A DNA stretch of 26,144 bases from a virus. Below, one piece after another: positions 8,608-17,233 of this stretch (within the stretch, counting starts at the first letter, position 1; every line of letters starts with the position of its first letter). The stretch covers positions 1 to 26,144 of IMG/VR virus record IMGVR_UViG_3300025133_000530. One strand, given 5' to 3'. Under the pieces are notes generated by a model. It saw only the letters and a program-made list of their open reading frames with translations. It ran no database searches and had not been told where the DNA came from. Both the position numbers and the translations under genes were made by a program.

Positions 8608-9111
8608 TGCGTCAGCGAATGGAGTTACTAGTGTTCCTGAACCTAGTATAATTCCTTCCACTGCATACTTAGCAGAAGCTATCGCAGTACATCTAACTAT
8701 ACTACCCGCTAGTCCGCCTTTAGTAGTACCGTTCATAGTGATAACATCGTTACTTGCACCAGAAATAAAGGTTTTACCAGTAGAGTCAGTTACACCCGTG
8801 TAAGTACCACCAACAAATTTATCGGTTCCATCGGTTAAGATGTCCATATCTGTGGCTGCTGTAACAACAACAAACATGAATTGAGCTCCTAAATTATTAG
8901 TTTGGTTAGGGTCTGTGTCTTCGCCAGGAGCAGTTGCAACGATAGTGGGTAAAGTAAATTTACCGTCTGCGTCGTTACAAAGCAAAATTTTACCTGCGTG
9001 AGATGCCACTGTAATTGATGTATCGGCAGTAAGGCTTACTACTGAAGCATTGCCTGCTGAGATAAATCCAGCCAGTGATCTAACTGGACCTGAAAAGGTT
9101 GATTGCGCCAT
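8605..9111 (-). CDS. Head decoration/fibre-like structural protein (168 aa)
   Basis: The protein starts MAQSTFSGPVRSLAGFISAGNASVVSLTADTSITVASHAGKILLCNDADGKFTLP. This pattern of 'G..rs..Gf...G......t....ti....aGk...........tLP' occurs in small head or fibre proteins of tailed phages, with predicted beta structure. It is 168 residues, Gly/Thr/Ala rich, and has no membrane segments. It is the first gene after the hairpin that follows the major capsid gene, so its expression may be set by read-through. Decoration or head-fibre is the best guess; no catalytic motif is visible. Confidence 0.7.
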   Translation of the reverse strand: MAQSTFSGPVRSLAGFISAGNASVVSLTADTSITVASHAGKILLCNDADGKFTLPTIVATAPGEDTDPNQTNNLGAQFMFVVVTAATDMDILTDGTDKFVGGTYTGVTDSTGKTFISGASNDVITMNGTTKGGLAGSIVRCTAIASAKYAVEGIILGSGTLVTPFADA

Positions 9112-9196
9112 AATTTTTTCTCCGAAAAAATAAGTCCTACCGTCTTGGCTTGTCTGCTAGGTCAGTCTGTAGAACAAGTTTATCCCTAGATAAAGC

Positions 9197-9226
9197 GATG
9201 CGGGTTGAGTGAGAAACCCCCGCATC
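9197..9226 (-). terminator. Hairpin after the major capsid gene, probable (partial) terminator
   Basis: GATGCGGG (9197-9204) pairs with CCCGCATC (9219-9226), with further GGTT/AACC pairing possible within the loop. On the minus strand it lies about 40 bases after the capsid stop codon and is followed by GCTTTATC, a modest T-rich stretch. Terminators or RNA-stabilising hairpins right after the major capsid gene are common in phages and adjust the capsid excess over downstream genes. Confidence 0.55.
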
Positions 9227-9267
9227 ATAGGTTCCATATTACTTGCGTTTTAATGCTCTACTTGGCA

Positions 9268-10176
9268 TTAAGCACCAGGAGATCCGAAGATACCGCGCCA
9301 GTCAGACCAGCCGAAGCTGTATCTTTCTCTTGCTTTGTATCTTACGTTTCCTGTTTCGAAGTCACCTTCCATGTTAGTGGAAACTGCAGTTCGAACAAAG
9401 TGCTTGAGACCATTAGGTATATCTGTCTTAACAAACCAAGCGTCAGTGTCTGTCAAATAGTGATTCACAGCATAGCCGTCAGGGATCATTCCCATATTTC
9501 TAATTGCATTGATGTCATTATCTGAAGTTCCGACTCTTCCTGGAGTGTTTAACAACCGATCTGCAACAAATTGTAATGCAGGTGGCACAATTAATCGTTG
9601 TGCTTGTGCATTAACTTTCAAACCTCTCTCATCTTTAAAGCCAGCAATATCAATTAATGCTTGCTCCATTGATGTTTCGTTAAGGTCTGCAGCTGTACTT
9701 AGTTCGTTCGCGAGGTCACCAGCAGTTAAAGAAGTATGATCGGTAGCGAATAGTTCTTTACCGTCTCCTCCTGGATAACTACTACTGAATCCATTATTCA
9801 ACACGTTAGCAGCTTTAATCTGCTTAGTTTGTTGCATGGAACGAGCTAGTGCTCTTGTATATCTTGCAGAAAGGGTATCGTAGAGATTATCTTCCATCGC
9901 TTCTTCAGTCAAGGAGAAGGCTAACGCCACAGTGTCGTGAGTATAGCGAGCTGTCCAAGTTTCTTGGGCAGTGTCATACTTAACAGCAGCACCTTCGCCT
10001 TTAACTGCAGCTTCTCCGAATCCAGAGAGCATCACTTCTTCCTCATAAGCACGATCAGAATTTTCTGTGTCGAAAATCATCGTATGCTCATCAGCATAGC
10101 TTGAGTACTCTAGTCCGAATAAAGCATTAAGTCCTGGGACAAGTTCTTTAACGAGCTGCGCTCTATTAATTGCCAT
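9268..10176 (-). CDS. Major capsid protein, Mu gpT-like (HK97 fold)
   Basis: The 302-residue protein has the pattern of the Mu-like major head subunit family: SYADEHTMIFDTENSDRAYEEEV near residues 25-47, then GEAAVKGEGAAVKYDTAQETWTARYTHDTVALAFSLTEEAMEDN (about 54-97), then an ATDHTSLTAGDLAN region and LIVPPALQ. The length fits a T=7-type shell protein without a long N-terminal delta domain, which agrees with the separate scaffold gene upstream. The product assembles the procapsid around the scaffold and portal. It is followed by a hairpin, the usual sign of a highly expressed capsid gene. Family assignment is by recalled motif pattern. Confidence 0.85.
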   Translation of the reverse strand: MAINRAQLVKELVPGLNALFGLEYSSYADEHTMIFDTENSDRAYEEEVMLSGFGEAAVKGEGAAVKYDTAQETWTARYTHDTVALAFSLTEEAMEDNLYDTLSARYTRALARSMQQTKQIKAANVLNNGFSSSYPGGDGKELFATDHTSLTAGDLANELSTAADLNETSMEQALIDIAGFKDERGLKVNAQAQRLIVPPALQFVADRLLNTPGRVGTSDNDINAIRNMGMIPDGYAVNHYLTDTDAWFVKTDIPNGLKHFVRTAVSTNMEGDFETGNVRYKARERYSFGWSDWRGIFGSPGA

Positions 10177-10188
10177 TACTTATTCTCC

Positions 10189-10725
10189 TTATTCAAACGG
10201 ATTAGCTGGGAAACGGAAGAATGCTCTAGCGTATGCTGCGATTGAGTTGCTTGGTGTATCCACAAAGCCAACACAAAGAGCAACACCAGAAGATGTAGTA
10301 GCAGTTACTCCCTCAGCAGAACGACCAGTAGAAGAACTACCAGCAGTTGTTGTGAGAGTGTATTTATTGCCAATAAAACTTACAGCTGGTGTACCAGCGG
10401 TAAATTGAGCTTCGTAAACGATGTCTGGATCGTTATAAACATAAGCCTTAGCATCTGCACTTCCTAATGTAGCAGTACTAGCTGTCCAATACTTTGAAAA
10501 AGTTGGAGAGCCATCACTTGCCTCATAATAAACGCCAGCAAAAACGCCAACAGGAGCACCAGTAGCCGTACCTTGAATGATATATCCAGAGGAAAGATTA
10601 ACGACATCTCCGCTATAAATAGCAGTGCCGTAAGCACTCTCGATTCTCATTTGGGCAGGTCTAATAGTTCCACCAGTCATGTGATATGCTGGTGTAAACC
10701 CATTGGGATCATTAGTATTTGCCAT
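10189..10725 (-). CDS. Capsid decoration/stabilisation-like protein (178 aa)
   Basis: The protein begins MANTNDPNGFTPAYHMTGGTIRPAQM and is a beta-rich 178-residue protein with Gly/Ala/Thr bias, ending ARAFFRFPANPFE. Proteins with the opening 'M.NTN.P.GF.P......G' are common directly upstream of major capsid genes in marine and soil tailed phages, where they are annotated as head or structural proteins. It lies 12 bases from the capsid gene. It probably binds the outside of the shell or co-assembles with it; this is inference from position and composition. Confidence 0.75.
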   Translation of the reverse strand: MANTNDPNGFTPAYHMTGGTIRPAQMRIESAYGTAIYSGDVVNLSSGYIIQGTATGAPVGVFAGVYYEASDGSPTFSKYWTASTATLGSADAKAYVYNDPDIVYEAQFTAGTPAVSFIGNKYTLTTTAGSSSTGRSAEGVTATTSSGVALCVGFVDTPSNSIAAYARAFFRFPANPFE

Positions 10726-10751
10726 AGTTTAATTACCCATTTAGTTAAAGG

Positions 10752-11216
10752 TTAGTCTTTAGAAAGATCCTTTCTGCTACCAAACTCCGTCCTCGTTTGA
10801 CGATTCGGTTGTTCGATAGGCATAATAGGATTACTTTCCCTCATTAGTTCAGAATCAACAGCTTGCATGGACGCATCGGTCATATCTTGAAAATATTCCT
10901 TACGTTCATCAACTATCGACTCATCAATCTTGGCTAAAATTAAGCCACCAACACCAATAACGCCTGCGTGTTTGCCGTCCTCGATTGTTGGACCTTGAAA
11001 CTCAGGGTGAGCTTCTGCCCGAACTGGCTCGAATCCTTCTCGAATACGTTTAGACATATTCGTTTTATCATCTTGCCCAAGAACGCTTTCACGTATCCAG
11101 CGATACTTATATCCTGGAGGGGGTTGTGGCGCATCCAAACTGGATGGTGGTTGCCAAGGTTTTCTGCGAGTGGTTTTTTCTCGAACTTCAGCAGAACGGG
11201 AGTTTCGATCTGTCAT
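10752..11216 (-). CDS. Head-module protein with conserved 'PPGYKYRWIRES' segment, function unknown
   Basis: This 154-residue protein is hydrophilic and strongly charged, with a basic N-terminus (EKTTRRKPWQPP), then PPGYKYRWIRES and SKRIREGFEPVRAE around residues 33-68. A conserved-looking block of this kind is found beside scaffold and capsid genes in marine podovirus-like genomes. The C-terminal third is acidic/polar and probably helical. It lies between the scaffold-like gene and the decoration-like gene, so a role in capsid assembly is plausible. No enzymatic motif is visible. Confidence 0.75.
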   Translation of the reverse strand: MTDRNSRSAEVREKTTRRKPWQPPSSLDAPQPPPGYKYRWIRESVLGQDDKTNMSKRIREGFEPVRAEAHPEFQGPTIEDGKHAGVIGVGGLILAKIDESIVDERKEYFQDMTDASMQAVDSELMRESNPIMPIEQPNRQTRTEFGSRKDLSKD

Positions 11217-11231
11217 ATTATACTCCTATAT

Positions 11232-12077
11232 TTAGACATACTTTGCGTACTCTTCTAATGGCACACCAAGCTTCTTAGCAATTGCTTGTTGGCTTGTTGT
11301 GAGTTTTACTTTTCTGGATTTCCTAGTGTTTGGGTTAGCCCCAGCGCTAGTTCGTCCAACTGCTTGCACAGGAGGGGCTTTAGCTTCCTCTTGTGCAAAT
11401 TTGTGTGGAAACGCTTCTTTAATCCGTCCATCTAACTGCTCGTAATAGTCAGTAGAAGTAGGGTTTATTCCTTGTTCTTGCATTTCCTTGTCTATTTCAA
11501 AGGCAGCAGAAGTCATTACTCGATCTCTTCCGAACCAAGAATTTTCTTCTTTTTGCGCCCAAGCTGTTGCTCTTGGATCCACTGGAGGTGGAGCATCGGC
11601 ACCATTGCTTGAAGCACCATTTGTCGGTTTTTGAGAGTCTCGTTTCATTCGACGATTAATCGTTTCCTCTTCAACAGCCAGTTTTGCTATTTGCTGTTGG
11701 GTAGCGACTTGTGCATCGATGTCTCCGTCTTCTAATGCTTTTTTATAATGGGTTTTAGCCTGTTCAAGCTCTGTGTTGATACGACCACCGTATTGTTTTA
11801 ATACAGCTTTGTCTTTCTTTTGAACCGTCGTTTCAAACTCTTTTACTTTTTCTTGTAGTGTTTGAGCAACTCGGAGAGCTTCGTCTCTTTGTCTTTCGGC
11901 TTCTCGTTGGTTATAGGTAAGTTTATCGATTCGTTTTTGAACTTTCTCGCTATACTTATCTATTTCTTCTTCGTGTTCCCCTGAGGCTTCGGCGGATGCT
12001 TCAACTTCGATTTCTTCAGTTTCTTCCTCGTTAGGGATCTCTATTTCTTTTTCTAAGTTTTCAGTTTCTTCTGGCAT
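11232..12077 (-). CDS. Scaffolding-like protein
   Basis: I choose ATG 12077 (MPEETENLEKEIE) because GGAGGAG lies five bases before it; an in-frame ATG at 12089 is also possible. The 281-residue product has a very acidic N-terminal ~45 residues, then a long predicted coiled coil (KYSEKVQKRIDKLTYNQREAER and on, about residues 45-145), a Pro/Asn-rich linker, and a basic C-terminal tail (NTRKSRKVKLTTSQQ). This is the usual design of an internal scaffold, with the basic tail contacting the coat. Position directly before the capsid genes fits. A promoter-like site lies about 25 bases upstream. Confidence 0.75.
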   Translation of the reverse strand: MPEETENLEKEIEIPNEEETEEIEVEASAEASGEHEEEIDKYSEKVQKRIDKLTYNQREAERQRDEALRVAQTLQEKVKEFETTVQKKDKAVLKQYGGRINTELEQAKTHYKKALEDGDIDAQVATQQQIAKLAVEEETINRRMKRDSQKPTNGASSNGADAPPPVDPRATAWAQKEENSWFGRDRVMTSAAFEIDKEMQEQGINPTSTDYYEQLDGRIKEAFPHKFAQEEAKAPPVQAVGRTSAGANPNTRKSRKVKLTTSQQAIAKKLGVPLEEYAKYV

Positions 12078-12101
12078 GGTCTCCTCCATGTAATGTTTTT
12101 G

Positions 12102-12130
12102 AGTTTAGCGTGAATTTTTGCAAGAGTAAA
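12102..12130 (-). promoter_or_regulatory. Sigma70-like promoter ahead of the scaffold-capsid genes
   Basis: On the minus strand it reads TTTACT (12130-12125), a 17-base spacer, and TAAACT (12107-12102). It has the same -35 and spacer as the other promoters in this window. It lies between the GroES stop and the scaffold start, so it would give the capsid genes their own transcript. Confidence 0.55.
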
Positions 12131-12133
12131 GTA

Positions 12134-12601
12134 TTATCCCCCAAGAATATCTTCGGGGTCATCTATTAGTGCTAAAATTTCATCGTCGTTTAAAAGACGC
12201 AAGTCTCCTCCATCAATTTGGATTCGGGCACCTGCGTAGCGTCCAAAAATGACCCAATCCCCTTCTTGGCACCAAGCGCCTTCAGGGAATTTTAATCGGT
12301 CTTTATAGGCATCTGGTCCAAGAGCTACAACGTAGCCCACTACTGTAGTTAGACGCTCTCGGTCTACAGTTTGTTTAGCCAGATAAATTCCACCTTTTGT
12401 CTTCTCTGCAGGAGCAAAAGGTAAAATTAGCATGCGATAACCTGTTGGTCGAGGAAGTTTTTGAGACAGCTTACTGTCTTTTTTTAGGTCATCTGGTGTA
12501 AAATTAATTGCTTTTTCTTCGGGTTCTTCAGACCCAAAATTAGAAACGAAAGGAGGTATTTCTCTCTTAACTTTCTTAGGTTTTTGCGCTTCATTTTTCA
12601 T
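12134..12601 (-). CDS. GroES/Cpn10 co-chaperonin with N-terminal extension
   Basis: From about residue 50 the protein reads as a Cpn10: PTGYRMLILPFAPAEKTKGGIYLAKQ contains the strand plus mobile loop that docks to GroEL, followed by GYVVALGPDAY, then CQEGDWVIFGRYAG and ending in LNDDEILALIDD. The first ~48 residues (basic, then EEPEEKAINFTPDD) are an extension not present in bacterial GroES. Phage co-chaperonins such as T4 gp31 replace host GroES so that the major capsid protein can fold in GroEL; location just before the scaffold and capsid genes fits that job. The ATG overlaps the end of the preceding gene. Confidence 0.9.
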   Translation of the reverse strand: MKNEAQKPKKVKREIPPFVSNFGSEEPEEKAINFTPDDLKKDSKLSQKLPRPTGYRMLILPFAPAEKTKGGIYLAKQTVDRERLTTVVGYVVALGPDAYKDRLKFPEGAWCQEGDWVIFGRYAGARIQIDGGDLRLLNDDEILALIDDPEDILGG

Positions 12602-12791
12602 CTGGTGTTTCCATCCTTTTATTTAATCCAATTATTTCATTCTCAATAAAGTTTAGCCCTGATATCTCTCCTAGGAGTCGCTGGTATTGAGTATAGTCCG
12701 CAACACCACCACTAACGAGAGTATTTTTTAACTCTTCTTGTCGTTTACGACATTGCTTCAATAAGAATTCAGTCGCTGTTATCCAGTCCAT
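12591..12791 (-). CDS. Small helical head-module protein (66 aa)
   Basis: This 66-residue protein is almost entirely helical: EFLLKQCRKRQEELKNTLVSGG followed by YTQYQRLLGEISGLNFIENEIIGLN, a helical-hairpin pattern. Proteins of this size and pattern are frequent next to portal genes in marine phages but have no assigned role. It follows the 51-residue basic protein by three bases and overlaps the GroES gene start by 11 bases. Cys14 is the only cysteine. Function unknown. Confidence 0.75.
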   Translation of the reverse strand: MDWITATEFLLKQCRKRQEELKNTLVSGGVADYTQYQRLLGEISGLNFIENEIIGLNKRMETPDEK

Positions 12792-12794
12792 AGG

Positions 12795-12950
12795 TTATTC
12801 TTTAACCCATTGGATAAAACTAAGCCCCTTAGTAGCAGCACCGCCACCCTTAACCTTACCTTTAACCGCCTTTATTTCCCCATCGCCCTCTGTGTTCAGC
12901 TTAACTGGGTTTTTCTGCGGTCCAGGATATAGTTTAGACTTCTTAGCCAT
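12795..12950 (-). CDS. Very small basic protein next to the portal (51 aa)
   Basis: The ORF opens at ATG 12950 (MAKKSKLYPGPQKNP) with GAGGAGAAT as ribosome-binding site, which overlaps the end of the portal gene, and stops at TAA 12795. The product has 51 residues, is rich in Lys and Gly (KGKVKGGGAATKG, about residues 30-42), and ends in FIQWVKE. It is strongly basic, so DNA or acidic-protein contact is plausible. The tight packing on both sides and the good ribosome-binding site support a real gene. No family is recognised. Confidence 0.75.
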   Translation of the reverse strand: MAKKSKLYPGPQKNPVKLNTEGDGEIKAVKGKVKGGGAATKGLSFIQWVKE

Positions 12951-12951
12951 T

Positions 12952-15312
12952 TTATTCTCCTCTAGTTCTTTCGTCCGCTTCTCGGACAGTATTTAAAATA
13001 TCTGCATAAGTTCTATCTGCTTCGAGTATAGAGCTCTGTACGTTTTTCTCTCTGTCTGCTGCAATTTTCATTTCTGCTATAGCTTCTTGAGATTCAATTT
13101 TATCTTTCTCGACTTCCCGTTTCTGTTCCGAAGCAATTGCACGTTGCCTTATTTCAGCTTTCTGTAGTTCAATTATCGGATCCATCTTAGCTTTCTCTTC
13201 TGCTTCAGCGACTGCTTGAGCCCTGCCCGTAACTTCTGCTGTGGCTTGAGTTGCTGATTGTGCAATTTCATTCATAATCTGTTGTGCTTGTTCAGGCGGC
13301 ATCTGTTGTAATTCTTCTAGTGGTGGTAGCGGTTGTCCCATCGCTTCTTCAATCTCTAATCGATACTTCATCGATTGGTGTTCTTGTATATTTGAACTAA
13401 TCATTTGCACAACCATCTCGTTTTGTTGTGCCATCGGGTTTTGTACAAACGATGAGTGTGCTTCAATGTAGGCTTCATGGTCTTGCCATTCAAACGCTTT
13501 GATAGGTTGTCCCATCATTGCTGCCTGTTGTTCACTGATAGGGTCTCTTGGTGGAACTTGCTGTTGTTCTTTAAACAGTGTTTGTGGGTTTTTAATTTCA
13601 AGTGCTTCATACATTCTTCTATATGCTTCCTGCATATTGTGTATTTCTGGTGCAGCTTGTGCCATCTGTAATTGTTGTTGTGCTATCATTACCCGCTGTG
13701 CCATTGAAAAGATGTTTGGGTCACTGACTGGGAGGACATCAACACGATCGTCAAAATCTTGTGCCATGACAACCTGTTGTCCACCCTCTGTCATATATGG
13801 GTACTCAGGTGGTAGGTATTTAGCGTAAAGCGTAGAAAGTAGTCTAAACTCCTTCTTTTGGGCAAAATGTAGTCGTTTATGTATAGCCGACATTACTTTC
13901 GTCCCCCGTTCTAGCATGGCTATGGTTGTTCCTACAGGAAGTTGTTGGCTACCTATATCCCCTACTTGCATGTCTGCTATGCTTGCGAACCTTCTACCCG
14001 AATCAACCAAAACACCTAACAACTGTGATAAAACAGCCGAAGGTTCTTTATAGGGTAGGGGTAATAACGAATCTTTAATCGTAGCGCCTGCTACATCAAC
14101 GTCTCTAAATTCTCCAGGTTGTAGTGGTTCGTCTTCGCCTTGTATCCGCATTCCACGAGCTTTAAATCCTGCGGGGAGGTTGGCTAAAGTACCAGCATCG
14201 ATAAGTTGCCTCAATATTGCTGTTACTGATTTGGTTAGACCGCCAATCATGTGGATTAAACCGAAACCATAAAAACCTAGTCCTGGAAGGAACTTATACT
14301 GAACAAAATAATCTAATTTTTTATAGAGTTCGTCTCCTTCTTCCCAGTTACGTCGAATAGCGAGTATTTGGTTCATGTCTTCACAGATGGTTACGATATA
14401 CGGGCAGGCGAAGCCGTGGTCTTCTATTTCCGACAACCTTAGATCAACGTGCATTTCTAGTATAGTGTAAAGTTCGTTATTCTCTGCGTAAGTAGAGCTG
14501 AGTCCTTCAAGTTCTTCCATTTTCTCTTGTACGTCGTTTGGACTTATTGCTCCAGGGTTCTGCATTAGATCAATATCGCTGTATGTGCCGTTTAGTTGCA
14601 TTTTAAGCAAATCGTTTTTAGTCATGTTCATCACATGTGTGACACGCGGTGAAGTAGACAGGTCGGTAGTAGAATAGCTAACGACTAAATCTTCCGCCTT
14701 AACAAACTCACTGACCGCACGGTTCAGCATCGTATCGAAATAAACTTTTTTGAAAGCACTTCCAGAAAGCGGTAGGTAAAAAAGCATTGAGTCCATCTCT
14801 GGGTCGTACTCTTCCATCACGTGTGTGATCTGGTAGTTCATAAATTCTTTAACTCGAGTCGATTGTGAAACGATCTCAGGGTTATGCCCACCAACGACCT
14901 GTACTTGTACTGGTCCACCTGGAGGTAATAACTCTTTATAGGCTTGCGCTTGAAACTGAGTCACAGCTTCTGATAATATTGGGTGGTCAACGCCACTAGC
15001 TCCTTGAAACGGTTGTGTTCGTTCTTGGCTTTTGATCCCCAGTAAGTCTAGTCCTTTAGTGAAGGCTTCATACCAATCTTGCCGAGATTCTTTGTCGTCT
15101 TCGTACATACCGACGAGTTCGCTGGCTAGTGGATTTAAAACCGAATCGTCTAAGAAGTCTGCTAAATTCTCATTGAACTGTGGTGCTTGAGGCATTTCCT
15201 CTTGCATCATCTCTTCACCGTCTGGTAATTCAAGTTCAATCTCTACGGGAAGCGGGGTTCCAGCAAGAGGGGCTTCTCCGTTCATTACTGGAAGTTGTTT
15301 ATCAATTGCCAT
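12952..15312 (-). CDS. Portal protein, podovirus-type, long form (786 aa)
   Basis: This is the largest head gene. It follows TerL immediately and encodes a long portal: acidic N-terminus, then ELVGMYEDDKESRQDWYEAFTKGLDLLG near residue 65, a core with FYGFGLIHMIGGLTKSVTAILRQLIDAGTLANLPAGFKARG (about 355-395), and a very long helical, Gln-rich C-terminal region (about 560-786) that would form a barrel. The core matches portals of P22-like and other short-tailed marine phages. The dodecameric ring is the DNA entry vertex and docks TerL. The ribosome-binding site before ATG 15312 is weak. Confidence 0.85.
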   Translation of the reverse strand: MAIDKQLPVMNGEAPLAGTPLPVEIELELPDGEEMMQEEMPQAPQFNENLADFLDDSVLNPLASELVGMYEDDKESRQDWYEAFTKGLDLLGIKSQERTQPFQGASGVDHPILSEAVTQFQAQAYKELLPPGGPVQVQVVGGHNPEIVSQSTRVKEFMNYQITHVMEEYDPEMDSMLFYLPLSGSAFKKVYFDTMLNRAVSEFVKAEDLVVSYSTTDLSTSPRVTHVMNMTKNDLLKMQLNGTYSDIDLMQNPGAISPNDVQEKMEELEGLSSTYAENNELYTILEMHVDLRLSEIEDHGFACPYIVTICEDMNQILAIRRNWEEGDELYKKLDYFVQYKFLPGLGFYGFGLIHMIGGLTKSVTAILRQLIDAGTLANLPAGFKARGMRIQGEDEPLQPGEFRDVDVAGATIKDSLLPLPYKEPSAVLSQLLGVLVDSGRRFASIADMQVGDIGSQQLPVGTTIAMLERGTKVMSAIHKRLHFAQKKEFRLLSTLYAKYLPPEYPYMTEGGQQVVMAQDFDDRVDVLPVSDPNIFSMAQRVMIAQQQLQMAQAAPEIHNMQEAYRRMYEALEIKNPQTLFKEQQQVPPRDPISEQQAAMMGQPIKAFEWQDHEAYIEAHSSFVQNPMAQQNEMVVQMISSNIQEHQSMKYRLEIEEAMGQPLPPLEELQQMPPEQAQQIMNEIAQSATQATAEVTGRAQAVAEAEEKAKMDPIIELQKAEIRQRAIASEQKREVEKDKIESQEAIAEMKIAADREKNVQSSILEADRTYADILNTVREADERTRGE

Positions 15313-15339
15313 GGAGATCTACTCTATCATATGTTTTCA

Positions 15340-16857
15340 TTAATAGTAAACCATTTCCCTGTGTCGGTATCCATCAAATGGGTCTTCGTAATCAGAAGCC
15401 AACTGGACAAAACCGCCTTGGCGAAACCGTAAAACTGCTTGAGACATTGAATCGACTAAGTCATCATGATCACCGTTTGGAAAAGCTGCACACTCTTCTA
15501 CAACTTCCGTCGCCCAGTGTGTGTCGGGCTTCCAGACCATTCCTGACTCAAATAAAGGGGTGCATGCGTTTACTCGAGCCACCTTGTCTGCGCCTTTACT
15601 CGGAGTAAAGTTCTGTACAGGGATGCCGATTCTTCTTAATTCTTGTGTGAGGGGAGTTCCGCTTCCTTTCGCCTCGATAATTACTGTGTCTGGATCCCAG
15701 TGCTCGTAAAGTTCTAATGCTTTGCGCTTTAGTTCAGGAAACTCCAACCTTTGTTTAACGGAATCTAACAATATAAGGTGGGCAACTTCCCCTTGATAAA
15801 AGTCTTCGCCTATACGTCCGTGTGGGTAAAATACACCCCAAGTCGTAATTGCTGAATAATCCGCAGTCTCTGATTTCAAAAATGCCGTATCGTAACTTTG
15901 TATAACGTACTCACATTCAGGTGGCTTTTCAGTTGGCCATTCTTTCCACCACTCACGTTTAATTAATGCACCTTCTTCTGAAGACGGCGATTGCATGTAT
16001 TGAGCAAACCATTTCGGTCCATTACCGAGTGCTGCCTTAATTGCTTCCAGTTCTTCAACTTTCCAGTACTCTGGCCAGACTGCGTCTCCACTCGGCAATA
16101 TAGCTGGTAGTTCTATTACTTCCCACTGATCGTTTTGAGAGCTACGAGACATATCCTTGATTAATCGCCCTGTTAGGTCTTTAACTGACCAACGGGTCAT
16201 AACGATAACTATCGCTCCTCCAGGCTGAAGCCTTTGCCGTGGTCCAGAAGTATACCACTCATACGCGTCATCCAGTGCTGCTTTTGACATTGCATCTTGC
16301 TCTGAGTGCGGATCGTCAATAATAAAGAGGTCTGCACCCCGTCCAGCGATCGCACCGCCTGTACCTACCGCATAATACTCCCCTCGTATCGTCGGTTGGT
16401 TCTCTGCCATGGTTTCCCACTTTCCTGCTGCTTTTGAATCTGGGTTTAGTACCGTATCGGGGAAAATGCGTTTATATATGTCGGATTGTATTAAATCCCT
16501 TACTTTACGACCAAAACGCACCGCAAGGTCGGATGTATGCGTTGCTTGTATGATTTTAAGTGCAGGATTGCGCCCTATTAGGTACGCTGGGAGTAAAAAG
16601 CTCGCAAACTCACTTTTTGTATGTCTTGGAGGCATATTGATGATTAATCGCTTTAAAGTGCCGTCGGCTATGCGGTTAAAGGCTTCTGCGACTATCTTAT
16701 GGTGATGACCTTCTATAAAACTTGGCCACTGGCTTTTGACAAAGGCTAAAAACTCTTGCTGAGAGGACTCTACCTCAGTTATCTCTTTAATTCGTTCAGT
16801 GAGCTCATAGTACTCTTTTAACGTGTCCTCGGGGAGATTATTGAGGTCTTTATTCAT
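15340..16857 (-). CDS. terL: Terminase large subunit
   Basis: I choose ATG 16857 (MNKDLNNLPEDTLKEYY): GGAAGAAA precedes it and it overlaps the upstream stop by eight bases; the frame is open further upstream inside that gene. The 505-residue motor has the Walker A-like PPRHTKSE (residues 76-83), Walker B FIIDDP (178-183), and the nuclease acidic residues in SYDTAF (Asp323), VIIEAKGSG (Glu395) and DHDDLVDS (Asp465/466). It cuts concatemeric DNA and pumps it through the portal using ATP. The 'PPRH.KS' form belongs to the Terminase_6-type group. TerS lies two genes upstream. Confidence 0.95.
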   Translation of the reverse strand: MNKDLNNLPEDTLKEYYELTERIKEITEVESSQQEFLAFVKSQWPSFIEGHHHKIVAEAFNRIADGTLKRLIINMPPRHTKSEFASFLLPAYLIGRNPALKIIQATHTSDLAVRFGRKVRDLIQSDIYKRIFPDTVLNPDSKAAGKWETMAENQPTIRGEYYAVGTGGAIAGRGADLFIIDDPHSEQDAMSKAALDDAYEWYTSGPRQRLQPGGAIVIVMTRWSVKDLTGRLIKDMSRSSQNDQWEVIELPAILPSGDAVWPEYWKVEELEAIKAALGNGPKWFAQYMQSPSSEEGALIKREWWKEWPTEKPPECEYVIQSYDTAFLKSETADYSAITTWGVFYPHGRIGEDFYQGEVAHLILLDSVKQRLEFPELKRKALELYEHWDPDTVIIEAKGSGTPLTQELRRIGIPVQNFTPSKGADKVARVNACTPLFESGMVWKPDTHWATEVVEECAAFPNGDHDDLVDSMSQAVLRFRQGGFVQLASDYEDPFDGYRHREMVYY

Positions 16858-17233
16858 TTTCTTCCCAATACTGTTTCCAAGAATTTTCAAACTTTGTTGC
16901 TTCCGTGTGGTTTCTAAAACGAATATACTCACCTTTCTCTACAGCATATTCTAGTGCTTCTTGTGGATTTTCAAACTTATGGTAGCCTTTTTCTGGATCC
17001 CAAACGACCATGGGTAAAACCATCCCAGGAGTAGAGTCGTCTAATGCCCCAAAAGTCACCATTCTGTGCGAATATGGGAGTTTGTCTTCTCCAACTGGGT
17101 ATGGTTTGTATTTTTCTGGATTTAGGATCCTGTCTACAAAATTTTTGTTTTTATTGTCTTCTAGGACAGAAGTTACTACAGATAGCGGAAATTTTTCTTT
17201 TTCTTCTGTATATAGTGGCTTTTCAATGCTCAT
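16850..17233 (-). CDS. Unknown protein between TerS and TerL (127 aa)
   Basis: The 127-residue protein is soluble, with a basic/acidic mix. It includes PEKYKPYPVGEDKLPYSHRMVTFGALDD (about 39-66), then MVLPMVVWDPEKGYHKFENPQEALEYAVEKGEYIRFRN. The second half ('...a.eyA...geyi.f.n...a..f...W....') resembles a small alpha/beta domain common in phage hypothetical proteins near terminases. I do not recognise a named family. It overlaps TerS by four bases and TerL by eight, so it is translationally coupled to the packaging motor and could be an accessory packaging factor. Confidence 0.8.
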   Translation of the reverse strand: MSIEKPLYTEEKEKFPLSVVTSVLEDNKNKNFVDRILNPEKYKPYPVGEDKLPYSHRMVTFGALDDSTPGMVLPMVVWDPEKGYHKFENPQEALEYAVEKGEYIRFRNHTEATKFENSWKQYWEENE

